DNA of 64,000 nucleotides, taken from positions 16,251 through 80,250 of the forward strand of contig NZ_JADMSO010000013.1 in the NCBI RefSeq assembly GCF_015560805.1, in the 5' to 3' direction. The notes under the pieces were generated by a model. That model ran no database searches, had not been told where the DNA came from, and worked only from the letters and a program-made list of their open reading frames with translations. The translations under genes were made by a program, and so were the position numbers. Of this stretch, positions 1 to 7,746 are shown one piece after another. How positions within the stretch are numbered: position 1 is the first letter of the stretch; each line of letters opens with the position of its first letter. The stretch comes from Mediterraneibacter glycyrrhizinilyticus. GTDB lineage: Bacteria > Bacillota > Clostridia > Lachnospirales > Lachnospiraceae.

Positions 1-23
1 AATTTTGATAATTAAATGAGGTT

Positions 24-65
24 GCGGGACGGACGCAGCGTTGCTGCGTCTGTTCCTGCAATTTT
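24..65 (+). terminator. Strong hairpin upstream of the two-component operon
   Basis: A 16-bp stem with one bulge (arms 24-39 and 43-59) and a 3-nt loop is followed by a short AATTTT tract. It looks like the terminator of an upstream ICE gene outside the window. A TTG codon at 41 lies inside it, which argues against translation starting there. Confidence 0.6.
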
Positions 66-97
66 GCATATTGAGGAAGGTGGTGCGTTTTACGGCT

Positions 98-763
98 ATG
101 GCAAATATTTTTCTCCTTGAAGATGATAAAATTCTGAGCAAGGGTATTTCTATCGCCTTAAAAAAAGACGAGCATACGGTTACAGCAGTCTATGGGTATT
201 TGGAAGCATTGCAGCAATACCAACAGCAAAAGTATGATTTGTTTCTGCTTGATATTAACCTGCCTGACGGCAATGGTTTGGAATTTTGTAAGAAAATTCG
301 GGAAACATCGGAAACACCCGTATTATTTTTAACCGCTAATGATACGGAAGAAGATATGTTGGAAGGGTTTGGCGTTGGTTGTGATGATTATATATCAAAG
401 CCTTTTTCTATTGAAGTTTTACGAAAAAAAGTATTGGCAGTTCTAAAACGAACTGGCATAGGAAAATTTCGTATGAAATACAGAGATTTAGAGTTAGATA
501 AAGAAAAGTGTCTTGTTTTAATGAAGGGACAGGAAATACATTTGACCTCAACAGAATACAAATTGCTCCTTTATCTAATGGAAAACAGGGGAAGGGTTGT
601 TACAAAGGCGATGCTTTTGGAACAGCTTTGGGATATAGACGGAAACTTTGTTGATGATAATACCGTGCGTGTGAATATTAAGCGGCTAAGGCAGAAACTG
701 AATGATGAAAAGCAGGAATACATTGTAACAGTTTTTGGCATGGGCTACTCTTTTGGAGAATGA
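98..763 (+). CDS. OmpR-family response regulator (BceR/VncR-like)
   Basis: This is a 221-aa DNA-binding response regulator. The N-terminal receiver domain (about 1-115) has an acidic pocket at E8-D9-D10, a phosphoacceptor Asp52 in LLDINLPDG and a conserved Lys in SKPF. The C-terminal winged helix (about 125-220) has the typical TSTEYKLL and DNTVRVNIKRLR segments. The ATG at 98 starts the usual MxNIFLLEDD opening; upstream in-frame TTG/GTG codons fall in or near a hairpin. Its stop overlaps the ribosome site of the kinase gene, so the two are co-translated. The group usually controls ABC exporters against cell-wall-active peptides, but no transporter follows here, so the target genes may lie upstream of the window. 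The trigger is not visible. Confidence 0.9.
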   Translation: MANIFLLEDDKILSKGISIALKKDEHTVTAVYGYLEALQQYQQQKYDLFLLDINLPDGNGLEFCKKIRETSETPVLFLTANDTEEDMLEGFGVGCDDYISKPFSIEVLRKKVLAVLKRTGIGKFRMKYRDLELDKEKCLVLMKGQEIHLTSTEYKLLLYLMENRGRVVTKAMLLEQLWDIDGNFVDDNTVRVNIKRLRQKLNDEKQEYIVTVFGMGYSFGE

Positions 764-765
764 CG

Positions 766-1791
766 ATGAAGCATTTTGAAATTTACAGAAAACTGATTTT
801 AATTACAGGTACTGCTACGGCGGTGGTATCTGTTGGTGTGTTCTTTTTTATGGAGGACATCCTTTTCCGTACGCTTTTTATCTCTTTTGTATTTGTATTT
901 TTATGTGGTCTGTTGTTCCTGCTGGACTTTCTGCACAACCGCTATAATGATAATCTGTTAGAGGAGATTACGCTGCTCATTGAAGCTTTGGTAGAACAGC
1001 AGGAACGGACGGTCTTTTCAGAGGCTGAGGATACCCTGACCGCACGGCTGCAGCACCAACTTCTAAAACTCCGCAATATTTTAAAGGCACAGAATCAAAT
1101 GCTGACACAAGAGAAAGAACAGATCAAAACTTTAATCTCCGATATTTCGCATCAAATCAAAACGCCCGTAGCAGCGGCAAACACCTTTGCACAGTTATTA
1201 GGTGATACAGGGTTATCCGATGAGGAGAGAAGTGAATATATTGCCACCTTGCAGATGTCCCTTGAAAAGCTGACTTTTTTGACAAACAGTTTGATTAAAA
1301 TGTCCCGTTTGGAAAGTGGCATTATCCGATTGAAACCTGAACAAAGCAGTTTAAATGATATTGTTATGCAAGCAGTAAAAACGGTTTATGCCAAAGCAAG
1401 GGACAAAAATATTACGATTACCTTTGATTGTGGGCAGACCTTTGAAGCCCTGCTTGATTTTAACTGGACGGCAGAAGCTGTTACCAATGTACTTGACAAT
1501 GCTGTGAAATACACACCAAGCGGAGGAGTTGTGGACTTGAAAATCACCGAATATCCATCGTATTTGCGATTGGATGTATCCGATAACGGAATTGGCATTC
1601 CTGAAGAAGAACAGGCAAAAATCTTCGGCAGATTTTACCGTGGAAAGCAGTCAGCAGGAGTTGACGGTGTGGGAATCGGGTTATATCTTACCCGTGATAT
1701 TGTGAATAAGCAGAACGGGTATATCAAGGTGGCATCCGATGAAAAAGGTACAACATTTTCTTTATTTTTGAAAAAGTTTAGAGAACAATAG
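766..1791 (+). CDS. Intramembrane-sensing-type histidine kinase (BceS/VncS-like)
   Basis: This is a 341-aa sensor kinase partnered with the preceding regulator. Two transmembrane helices (about 10-30 and 33-54) with only a few residues between them fit the intramembrane-sensing kinases that work with Bce-type transporters. The phosphoacceptor is His129 in SDISHQIKTP. The ATPase part shows an N box (LDNAVKYTP), a G1 box (DNGIGIP) and GVGIGLYLTRDIV. Two ATGs are possible. The one at 766 has GGAG (755-758) 7 nt upstream, while the one at 760 overlaps the regulator stop with only 1 nt of spacing, so 766 is preferred. It sits in the ICE end. The usual ABC permease is missing downstream. Confidence 0.9.
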   Translation: MKHFEIYRKLILITGTATAVVSVGVFFFMEDILFRTLFISFVFVFLCGLLFLLDFLHNRYNDNLLEEITLLIEALVEQQERTVFSEAEDTLTARLQHQLLKLRNILKAQNQMLTQEKEQIKTLISDISHQIKTPVAAANTFAQLLGDTGLSDEERSEYIATLQMSLEKLTFLTNSLIKMSRLESGIIRLKPEQSSLNDIVMQAVKTVYAKARDKNITITFDCGQTFEALLDFNWTAEAVTNVLDNAVKYTPSGGVVDLKITEYPSYLRLDVSDNGIGIPEEEQAKIFGRFYRGKQSAGVDGVGIGLYLTRDIVNKQNGYIKVASDEKGTTFSLFLKKFREQ

Positions 1792-1885
1792 TAATTCCAG
1801 ATAAGTGTACGATATGAATTTGTCAAGATAGTAAATATAAAATTGAAAGATCAAATAAAACAAGATAAATGGAGATGGATAATTT

Positions 1886-2056
1886 ATGATTTCAGAATGG
1901 ATAATTTGCCCGATTTGTGGCAACAAAACCCGTGATAGAGTTAGAGAAGATACTATTTTAAAAAATTATCCTCTTTATTGTCCGAAATGTAAGAAAGAAA
2001 CTTTAATAAATGCAAAGAAATTACATATAACCGTCATCAAAGAGCCAGACGCATAG
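1886..2056 (+). CDS. Cysteine-rich KTR-type small protein of conjugative elements
   Basis: This 56-aa protein has two Cys pairs, CPIC near residue 8 and CPKC near residue 32, consistent with a zinc ribbon. The pattern, including the KTRDR segment between the pairs, matches the cysteine-rich KTR proteins commonly found near the recombinase end of Tn916/Tn1549-type elements; their function is unknown. The ATG at 1886 follows GGAGATGG. A strong terminator begins 5 nt after the stop. It is short but compositionally coherent and looks like a real gene. Confidence 0.75.
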   Translation: MISEWIICPICGNKTRDRVREDTILKNYPLYCPKCKKETLINAKKLHITVIKEPDA

Positions 2057-2060
2057 ACGC

Positions 2061-2110
2061 AGAGCCGATGAACTTGTGAGATAACCTTATAAGTCATCGG
2101 CTCTTTTTTT
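2061..2110 (+). terminator. Rho-independent terminator after the KTR gene
   Basis: A perfect 11-bp stem (2061-2071 with 2094-2104) is followed by a run of eight T. It closes the unit containing the two-component system and the KTR gene. Confidence 0.85.
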
Positions 2111-2195
2111 ACATAAATATAGAATTTGACAAGTCCGCCAAATAAAAAAAACGGTGTTTTGGTGGGCAATTTTGTCATGCTCAGATGGCTATTTT

Positions 2196-2232
2196 ATCCC
2201 TCCAGACCTGTTTTGAGTTTGGAGGGATTTCT
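2196..2232 (+). terminator. Hairpin with short T tract in the ICE intergenic region
   Basis: A 9-bp perfect stem (2196-2204 with 2220-2228) ends in a GGAGGGAT-TT arm. No gene lies just before it. It could be a terminator or an RNA structural element within the 490-nt gap before the sigma factor. Confidence 0.5.
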
Positions 2233-2402
2233 TATGTGTTGGTCTGATAACACTGTGCTGCTGATTTTAAGCAGCAGTTATTTACATACCGTTCGATAGA
2301 GATGAGGATAATTTGTTAAAAAAATTCTTATCTCCATTTGGGGAAATTATGCTCCAAGAATAGATATTAAATATCTATATAATAGAATTGATATTTCTTA
2401 TA

Positions 2403-2437
2403 ACCGTAAAGGTCTGACAGCCTTTGCGGTTTTTCTT
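2403..2437 (+). terminator. Terminator-like hairpin before the sigma-factor gene
   Basis: Arms 2403-2412 and 2421-2430 form a 10-bp stem with one mismatch, followed by TTTTCTTTT. It lies about 110 nt upstream of the sigma-factor start, so it either insulates that gene or attenuates a transcript entering it. Confidence 0.65.
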
Positions 2438-2498
2438 TTGTCGTTTTTTGTTGAATTAAGGCGTAAGCCTGTTTGGGGTGTAGGGTGTCGTTCTCCGC

Positions 2499-2535
2499 CG
2501 ATCAATCTGAAATTTCAAAAATTCAGATTGATTGG
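2499..2535 (+). promoter_or_regulatory. Inverted repeat covering the ribosome site of the sigma factor
   Basis: A perfect 11-bp inverted repeat (2501-2511 with 2522-2532), extendable to about 14 bp with one G:T pair, runs into the TTGGAGG ribosome site at 2532-2538. As RNA it would fold the 5' part of the Shine-Dalgarno sequence into a stem. As DNA it could be an operator. Confidence 0.55.
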
Positions 2536-2546
2536 AGGAACGAAAA

Positions 2547-3017
2547 ATGAATGAAAAACATCCTAACCGAAAAAAGGACAAGCATAACCCTTATACGCCG
2601 ATGATTGTAGAGGGCAGATATTACCTCTCTTTTAAAGATGGGCGGGGGATAATGCAAAATATTGAAATAGATAAAGTGCTGTATGACCTGTTTAACCGTT
2701 TTGAGCTTGAGGACATTTCCTATCTTAATCGAGTGAGCAGGCACATTGAACACTCTGAGTTGACAGAAAGCTCCTTAAATGACCGAGCCTTTTATAAGGA
2801 AGAAAGTCTTGAGGAAACCGTTTCAAGGAGTATGGAATATGAGCAGTTACATAAGGCAATTTCAAAACTGCCCGAAACACAAAAACGAAGGCTGCTTCTG
2901 TATTTTTTCGGAGAGTTGAACTATGAACAGATCGCAGAGCTTGAGGGATGTAAATATCAGGCTATTCAAAGCTCTATCTATGCGGCAATCAAAACTTTAA
3001 AAAAATTTTTGAAATAG
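2547..3017 (+). CDS. ICE-encoded sigma-70-like factor (region 4 HTH)
   Basis: This 156-aa protein has a recognisable C-terminal sigma-70 region 4 (about 95-155): LHKAISKLPETQKRRLLLYFF, then a helix-turn-helix with NYEQIAELEGCKYQAIQSSI. The N-terminal half has no clear region 2 and seems specific to this ICE family. Such proteins sit near the recombinase of Tn916/Tn1549-like elements and are thought to regulate element genes. The ATG at 2547 has GGAGG 8 nt upstream, which decides it over a TTG at 2532. The upstream inverted repeat overlaps this ribosome site. Confidence 0.8.
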   Translation: MNEKHPNRKKDKHNPYTPMIVEGRYYLSFKDGRGIMQNIEIDKVLYDLFNRFELEDISYLNRVSRHIEHSELTESSLNDRAFYKEESLEETVSRSMEYEQLHKAISKLPETQKRRLLLYFFGELNYEQIAELEGCKYQAIQSSIYAAIKTLKKFLK

Positions 3018-3619
3018 TGCCTTGTGTTATGGACTTTGAGTGAGCAAACAGGTGAGAGGGATTAAATTCCTTCCACCTGTTTTGCTTTGTGTGGCGAAAA
3101 CGGGAGTGATCCTTGACAACCGAATATCCATTCGTCAAATACTTCCTCTTTGTGATTGTGATGAGCATAAGCGTGTGCAGCGGTACGCCAAGACCTGTTA
3201 AGAAGCAGCGAGCGATGAAAGGGGGTGATCTCATTCATTACCGACTGAAAATATCGGATTGCTTCCGATTTCGCAATAACCCACAAAGAGAATAATGGTA
3301 CTCCCGTCCAGTCACAAGTCCGAGCGTGATAAAACCGTCGCAGACAATGAGGGCGGCTCTGGCAGACCGTCAGAGGGGTGAAACTCCCGTGGTGTCAGTT
3401 CGCTGCTGACCGTTTGGCGACTTCCCTGTGTTCTATGAACACATTGCATTTCGGGGTGTCGAGGACAAATTGAGATGCTTCTATCATAAAGCCAGATAAA
3501 AGGTAGTCATAGGAACAGATTTTGCTAATGATCTTCCAATATTAAATACTTCCTTTTGTCTGGCTGTTACATAGGTAAGTTCTTTCTTACCTAAAACCAG
3601 ATAGGAGGTCTGAATATTT
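3018..3619 (+). other. 600-nt structured non-coding leader upstream of the MazF gene
   Basis: No convincing gene is visible here. Visible structures are a small hairpin at 3394-3410, a perfect 6-bp hairpin with a 3-nt loop at 3428-3442, a 14-bp long-range stem (3490-3503 with 3552-3565, one G:T pair) and a 7-bp hairpin at 3573-3592. The next gene's ribosome site AGGAGG lies at 3603-3608. The density of stems suggests an RNA leader or a DNA-level site for element processing. I do not recognise the motif. Confidence 0.45.
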
Positions 3620-3997
3620 ATGGAAAGAATTATCAAGCGTGGGGATATTTTCTACGCAACACTTAATCCCGTCATTGGCTCAGAGCAAGGTGGTACGAGA
3701 CCTGTTCTTACTATTTCTAATAATACGGGGAACAGGCATAGTCCAACAATTATTGTCGCACCGATAACAAGTCGTACACATACGAAAGCAAAACTCCCGA
3801 CACATACAGAGGTGAAAGATTTTGATAAGCTCGATAAGGACTCAATTATTCTGCTTGAACAGATAAGGACGATTGATAAGCAGAGATTAAAACAGTATAT
3901 AGGGCTGATGCCCGACCACATAATGGCAAGAGTTGATAAGGCTCTTGCCATTAGTCTTGCAATGAACGGAGAGGGGTGTTTTGATGGAGCAAAGTAA
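3620..3997 (+). CDS. MazF/PemK-type endoribonuclease toxin
   Basis: This 125-aa protein matches the MazF/PemK fold along its length. It has [24 protein letters not shown] at the N terminus, with the conserved GSEQGGxRP substrate loop, then the IVAPITS strand, [16 protein letters not shown] and the closing helix. Family members cleave mRNA at short motifs. No MazE-type antitoxin precedes it, only a long structured leader. A 52-aa gene overlaps its 3' end by 14 nt and may be its partner. Its ribosome site AGGAGG lies 11 nt before the ATG. It probably stabilises the ICE or controls its expression. Confidence 0.88.
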   Translation: MERIIKRGDIFYATLNPVIGSEQGGTRPVLTISNNTGNRHSPTIIVAPITSRTHTKAKLPTHTEVKDFDKLDKDSIILLEQIRTIDKQRLKQYIGLMPDHIMARVDKALAISLAMNGEGCFDGAK

Positions 3998-4142
3998 TGG
4001 ACAGAAATTTGCACATTATAGTATTCAATTTGCATGTTTGCAGAAGTTAAAGAAAAACGGTTTAATTACGGTAGATGAGTACGAAGCCATAAAAAAACGG
4101 CTTATGAGTGATTTCAATGTCGTTTCAAATCTTGCGGCTTAA
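3984..4142 (+). CDS. 52-aa SHOCT-like small protein overlapping the toxin gene
   Basis: This small ORF begins inside the last codons of the MazF gene and has its own ribosome site (GAGGGG, about 8 nt upstream). The middle of the protein (about residues 17-41) reads [22 protein letters not shown], cited here as [11 protein letters not shown] then EYEAIKKRL, which resembles the short helical SHOCT motif. The tight overlap implies translational coupling with the toxin. It may be an antitoxin, an accessory factor, or a co-factor of the recombinase encoded 37 nt downstream. No function is demonstrated. Confidence 0.65.
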   Translation: MEQSNGQKFAHYSIQFACLQKLKKNGLITVDEYEAIKKRLMSDFNVVSNLAA

Positions 4143-4179
4143 TACTTATCAGTAAATAAAATATCGGAGGTATAATCGT

Positions 4180-5949
4180 ATGAATGATGTTCAAGTAATT
4201 AAAGCAAACCGTAACGAAAATCGTATTCGTGGTAGAAAGGTAGAGATACTGAGAGTTGCTGCTTATTGCCGTGTTAGTACAGATAGCGAGGATCAGCTTA
4301 ACAGCTATAAGTCACAGGTTATGTATTATACGGACTTAATCAAGAAAAAACCAGAATGGTCTTTAGCTGACATATATGCTGACGAAGCCATAACAGGAAC
4401 GCAGGTAACAAAGCGAGAGGATTTCCAGAGAATGATAAACGATTGTATGAATGGAGATATTGATATGGTCATTACAAAATCCATTTCGAGATTTGCCAGA
4501 AATACATTAGATACTCTGAAATATGTTCGTATGCTGAAAGAGAAAGGCATTGCTGTTTTCTTTGAGGATGAAAATATCAATACTTTAACAATGGATGGAG
4601 AACTGCTTTTGGTGGTACTTAGTTCTGTTGCACAGCAGGAAGTTGAGAATATATCTTCCAATGTCAAAAAGGGCTTGAAAATGAAAATGCAGCGAGGAGA
4701 ACTTGTAGGTTTTCAAGGATGTTTGGGATATGACTATCATAAAGATACGAAAAGCATATCTGTCAACGAAAAAGAAGCTGAAATTGTGAGATATATTTTT
4801 AATCGGTATATAGAAGGGGCGGGGTGTACAGTGATAGCCAATGAGCTTGAGAATCTTGGCTATAAGACAAAATATGGAAGCTCACGGTGGGTGCAATCCA
4901 CAGTAATCGGTATTATTAAAAACGAAAAATATAAAGGCGATTTGCTGTTAGGTAAAACATTTACGGTTGATCCTATTTCTAAAAGACGGTTGGAAAACTT
5001 TGGAGAGGAAGATAAATTTTATATCCGTGACCATCACGAAGCAATTATCAGTGAGGAGATATTTGAAGAAGCACAGAAGATACTTGCAAAAAGAAATGTT
5101 AATCGTGGTGTACATCAGGAAGGTCAGAAGCGGAACAAATTTAGCAGGAAATATGCTTTTAGCTGTATGATTAAATGTGGTTTTTGCGGAGGTACACTAA
5201 GCCGAAGAAATTGGCACAGTAGTTCTGCTTATACTAAGACAATCTGGCATTGTGTGACGGCTACCAAACATGGAAAAAAGAATTGCCCACATTGTAAAGG
5301 CATACCTGAAGAAGTAATTGAAAATGCTTTTGTAAAAAGCTATCAGCTCTTATGTTCCGATCAACATGAGGTTGTGAGTGAGTTTCTTCAAAAAGTTGAG
5401 GATATTCTCAAAGACGACGCTTCTTTGAAACGCTTGCCGAAGATTGAAAAAGAAATGACAGATTTGCAGCGAAGAAAAGAAAAACTGCTTGACTTAAGGC
5501 TTGATAACAATATCGACAGGGATATTTATGATAAGAAAAATCAGGAGTTATCGGAGCAGTTAAAAAAACTTCAAGCCGAACAGTTGCAGTTGGTTGAGTT
5601 GAGCAAAAATCAGGAGAGTACCAAAACAAGGATAAGAGAATTTCGGAAAAACTTAAATTCTGGAGAACTATTGGAGAGCTTCGATAGAGTGGTTTTTGAA
5701 AGTGTAGTTGAAAGAATAATTATCGGCGGTTATAATGATGAAGGAGTGGAAGATCCGTTGAAGATAACTTTTGTATATAAAACTGGTATCCACTCAAATC
5801 TTAATGCAAAAGATTTTAAGCCAAAGCGTAAAAACGCTGCGGCTGTACATACGGACGCAGAATTGTGTTCCTATGCAAGTGTCGAGGATGACAAATTGTG
5901 TTTACATAGTAGCTCCGACACATGTGGAGACGGTTGTAATGCTGGTTAG
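4180..5949 (+). CDS. Large serine recombinase (ICE integrase/excisionase, TnpX/TndX type)
   Basis: This 589-aa site-specific recombinase should excise and integrate the element. The catalytic resolvase domain (about 20-175) contains nucleophile Ser33 in AAYCRVSTDSEDQ and the arginine segment SISRFARNTLD. A recombinase domain with LGYDYHKD follows, then a zinc ribbon (about 328-368) with CGFC and CPHC pairs, then a coiled coil (about 400-490). The ATG at 4180 has CGGAGG 9 nt upstream. The last few residues run into DNA whose other frame encodes the tail of a host rRNA methyltransferase, so the stop is probably supplied at or near the attachment junction. It is the last gene of the ICE. Confidence 0.93.
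   Translation: MNDVQVIKANRNENRIRGRKVEILRVAAYCRVSTDSEDQLNSYKSQVMYYTDLIKKKPEWSLADIYADEAITGTQVTKREDFQRMINDCMNGDIDMVITKSISRFARNTLDTLKYVRMLKEKGIAVFFEDENINTLTMDGELLLVVLSSVAQQEVENISSNVKKGLKMKMQRGELVGFQGCLGYDYHKDTKSISVNEKEAEIVRYIFNRYIEGAGCTVIANELENLGYKTKYGSSRWVQSTVIGIIKNEKYKGDLLLGKTFTVDPISKRRLENFGEEDKFYIRDHHEAIISEEIFEEAQKILAKRNVNRGVHQEGQKRNKFSRKYAFSCMIKCGFCGGTLSRRNWHSSSAYTKTIWHCVTATKHGKKNCPHCKGIPEEVIENAFVKSYQLLCSDQHEVVSEFLQKVEDILKDDASLKRLPKIEKEMTDLQRRKEKLLDLRLDNNIDRDIYDKKNQELSEQLKKLQAEQLQLVELSKNQESTKTRIREFRKNLNSGELLESFDRVVFESVVERIIIGGYNDEGVEDPLKITFVYKTGIHSNLNAKDFKPKRKNAAAVHTDAELCSYASVEDDKLCLHSSSDTCGDGCNAG
5900..5935. other. Probable ICE/chromosome attachment junction
   Basis: Upstream of about 5918 the sequence is the recombinase 3' end. 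From about 5918 a second frame reads THVETVVML, typical of the C-terminal part of RlmD/RumA-type methyltransferases. The crossover site should lie in this interval. The exact core dinucleotide cannot be fixed without the other element end or an empty site. Confidence 0.55.
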
Positions 5950-6115
5950 AAAAACTCCTGACGCATATATCGACATTACCGTGGATATGGATGAACTGGA
6001 TTTAACTGCTTCGGAAGCAAAGGCAACCTGTTAGGAAATTAAGGATTACATTAAGGAAAAGTATGACGTGAAAGTGTCTTCGCTGTATATCCCACAGATA
6101 AAGCAAAAGATATAA
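5918..6115 (+). pseudogene. 3' remnant of an RlmD/RumA-family 23S rRNA (uracil-5) methyltransferase
   Basis: The frame reads THVETVVMLVRKTPD, then an IDITVDMDELDLTASEAKAT segment, a TAG stop at 6032-6034, and then EIKDYIKEKYDVKVSSLYI up to a TAA at 6113. This pattern resembles the C-terminal extension on RlmD/RumA-type methyltransferases of many Clostridia. The catalytic part is absent. The internal stop and the changed end show decay. The 3' end of rumA is a known insertion site for ICEs with serine recombinases, so the fragment is best read as the target half left beyond the integrated element. The intact gene copy would be at the other end of the ICE, outside the window. Confidence 0.65.
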
Positions 6116-6362
6116 GAGATTTAAAGCTATTAAGCGAGTGCGTAAAGACGGTTCTGAGTATTGAAGTCAAGGGAACGTGCTTTGGCGCTTGACTATACAT
6201 AGTGGAGAAATTTTCAGCTGGTTCAAGATCTTTTTTATAAATATTATTATTTGTTACCGTCGGATATTCGAACTCATATTTCTGGGAGACTGCTTTCAAA
6301 ATGTCATAGAAAGCTTCCTCTTAGTCAATACCTATTTCCTTAAAAGAGTTGTAAACTTTGTA
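6116..6362. other. Intergenic stretch between ICE junction and MarR promoter
   Basis: No gene is supported. A 7-bp inverted repeat lies at 6165-6194. A short open frame after the methyltransferase remnant (about 6093-6191) resembles no protein I recognise. Confidence 0.4.
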
Positions 6363-6420
6363 TTTACAAAATATGAAATATAGTATAATATATCTACATA
6401 GATAATATCTAGTTAGATAT
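6363..6420 (+). promoter_or_regulatory. marR-operon promoter with tandem palindromic operators
   Basis: A TATAAT -10 lies at 6384-6389; TTTACA at 6363 is a possible -35 but the spacing of 15 nt is short. Directly downstream are two palindromes, TATCTA-CA-TAGATA (6391-6404) and ATATCTA-GT-TAGATAT (6405-6420). Their centres are 15 bp apart. Placement just after the -10 fits repression by the MarR protein encoded next. Confidence 0.7.
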
Positions 6421-6446
6421 AAAAACGTAAAGGAGGTGAAAGAGAT

Positions 6447-6866
6447 TTGGGGAGAATCGAGATGAAAATTTTGATTGGACTTCACAGAAACGTAAATACA
6501 CTGGATAAAAAAACAGCTAAAATAGCTTCGGAGTACCATTTGACATTTAGCCAGTTTATGGTCTTAGAAGCGCTTTACAGTAAAGGTGATATGAGCGTGG
6601 GCGAGGTAAGGGAAAGGATACTCAGTAGTGTAGGAACAATTTCGCTTATCGTGAATAATTTGGTGAAAATGAAGTATATAGAAAGAATACCTGATAAAAA
6701 AGACAGACGTGTATGTATACTACATTTGACGAAAGAGGGGTATGAAGTGATCAGCAAAATTGCGCCAAAAAATGAAGCGAAGATAACGGAAAGTATGGAT
6801 GTTTTGGATCAGGATGAAAAGGAAACTTTGCTATATCTTTTGAAGAAGATAGGAGGAATCAAATGA
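6447..6866 (+). CDS. MarR-family transcriptional regulator
   Basis: This 139-aa protein has the winged-helix MarR layout: an N-terminal dimer helix, then LTFSQFMVLEALYSKGDMSV, a recognition helix in SSVGTISLIVNNLVKMKYIERI and a wing with PDKKDRRVCILHLTKEG. The start is probably TTG 6447, because AGGAGGTG sits 8 nt upstream; ATG 6462 with GGGGAG is the alternative. It overlaps the pirin gene by 4 nt and so forms an operon with pirin and a nitroreductase. MarR proteins in such operons usually respond to oxidants or electrophiles. The tandem palindrome at the promoter is the likely autoregulatory site. Confidence 0.9.
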   Translation: MGRIEMKILIGLHRNVNTLDKKTAKIASEYHLTFSQFMVLEALYSKGDMSVGEVRERILSSVGTISLIVNNLVKMKYIERIPDKKDRRVCILHLTKEGYEVISKIAPKNEAKITESMDVLDQDEKETLLYLLKKIGGIK

Positions 6867-7702
6867 AAAGAAAAGTGAGGACAAAAGTAAAAGGATTTAG
6901 AGCAACTGATGGGGCGGGCGTAAATTTAGTAAGAGTCTTAGGAAGTCACACGGCAAGAGAGTTCGATCCTATTTTAATGTTGGATTCTTTTGACAGTCTT
7001 AATCCGGATGATTATACAGCAGGATTTCCAATGCATCCTCATAGAGGGATCGAAACAATCAGTTATGTGTCAAGTGGAAAGATGGTTCACAGGGATAGTT
7101 TGGGGAACGAAGATGGGATTTCAGATGGTGAAGTTCAATGGATGAATTCCGGTTCGGGGATCATGCACGAAGAAATGGTTCCGGCGGCGGAAAGACTTTT
7201 GGGAGTACAGCTGTGGTTAAATCTGCCTGCAAAAGATAAAATGAGCAAGCCGAGTTATAATAGTATTAAGAATGATGAGGTTAAAGAAATAGAAATAGAA
7301 GGCGGAAAAATACGACTTTTAGCAGGCGCATATATGGAATACCAAGGATATAAAGGCAATTATTTACCTATGGATTATTATGATATTCATTTAAATCCGA
7401 ACGCAGAAATTACACTTACCATGGATCAAAATGATTCGGTAATGATATTCACTCTTTTAGGCGATGTCTATATCAATGGGGAGCATATAGAAGAAAAAAC
7501 AGCGGTTAAATTGACAGAAGGCGATAGCCTTACAATAAAAAATGGAGAAAAGAAAGCTCAGGTTTTATATATGAATTCAAGAGCGCTGAATGAAACCATA
7601 GCATGGGCGGGACCTGTTGTCATGAATACGCAGGAAGAGTTGCAGCAAGCATTTTTAGAGCTTAGAAACGATACGTTTATCAAAGATAAAGTAGTGTATT
7701 AA
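6863..7702 (+). CDS. Pirin family protein (bicupin)
   Basis: This 279-aa protein matches pirin. The N-terminal cupin carries the metal ligands His58 and His60 (in MHPHRGIETISY) and His102 and Glu104 (in GSGIMHEEM), all conserved. A second cupin covers about 165-270. Bacterial pirins include quercetinase-like dioxygenases and redox-responsive regulators; the substrate cannot be read from sequence. It is translationally coupled to the MarR gene (ATGA overlap, AGGAGG 6 nt upstream). The pairing with MarR and a nitroreductase suggests detoxification of aromatic or quinone-like compounds. Confidence 0.92.
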   Translation: MKRKVRTKVKGFRATDGAGVNLVRVLGSHTAREFDPILMLDSFDSLNPDDYTAGFPMHPHRGIETISYVSSGKMVHRDSLGNEDGISDGEVQWMNSGSGIMHEEMVPAAERLLGVQLWLNLPAKDKMSKPSYNSIKNDEVKEIEIEGGKIRLLAGAYMEYQGYKGNYLPMDYYDIHLNPNAEITLTMDQNDSVMIFTLLGDVYINGEHIEEKTAVKLTEGDSLTIKNGEKKAQVLYMNSRALNETIAWAGPVVMNTQEELQQAFLELRNDTFIKDKVVY

Positions 7703-7746
7703 GAATGAAGAATAAGAAAAAGTATAACAAGTAAAGAGAGGAAAGT

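Noticed and set aside
41..97. N-terminal extension of the response regulator from TTG 41
   Set aside because: The codon lies within a strong hairpin and the extension has no match to the receiver fold; ATG 98 gives the canonical start.
3113..3295. 60-codon open frame in the leader before mazF
   Set aside because: It starts at TTG without a ribosome site, its sequence is not family-like, and overlapping frames on the other strand are equally long.
5771..6034. Separate small gene of about 87 codons at the ICE end
   Set aside because: Its first half is the recombinase gene read out of frame; only the part from about 5918 has meaning, as a methyltransferase remnant.
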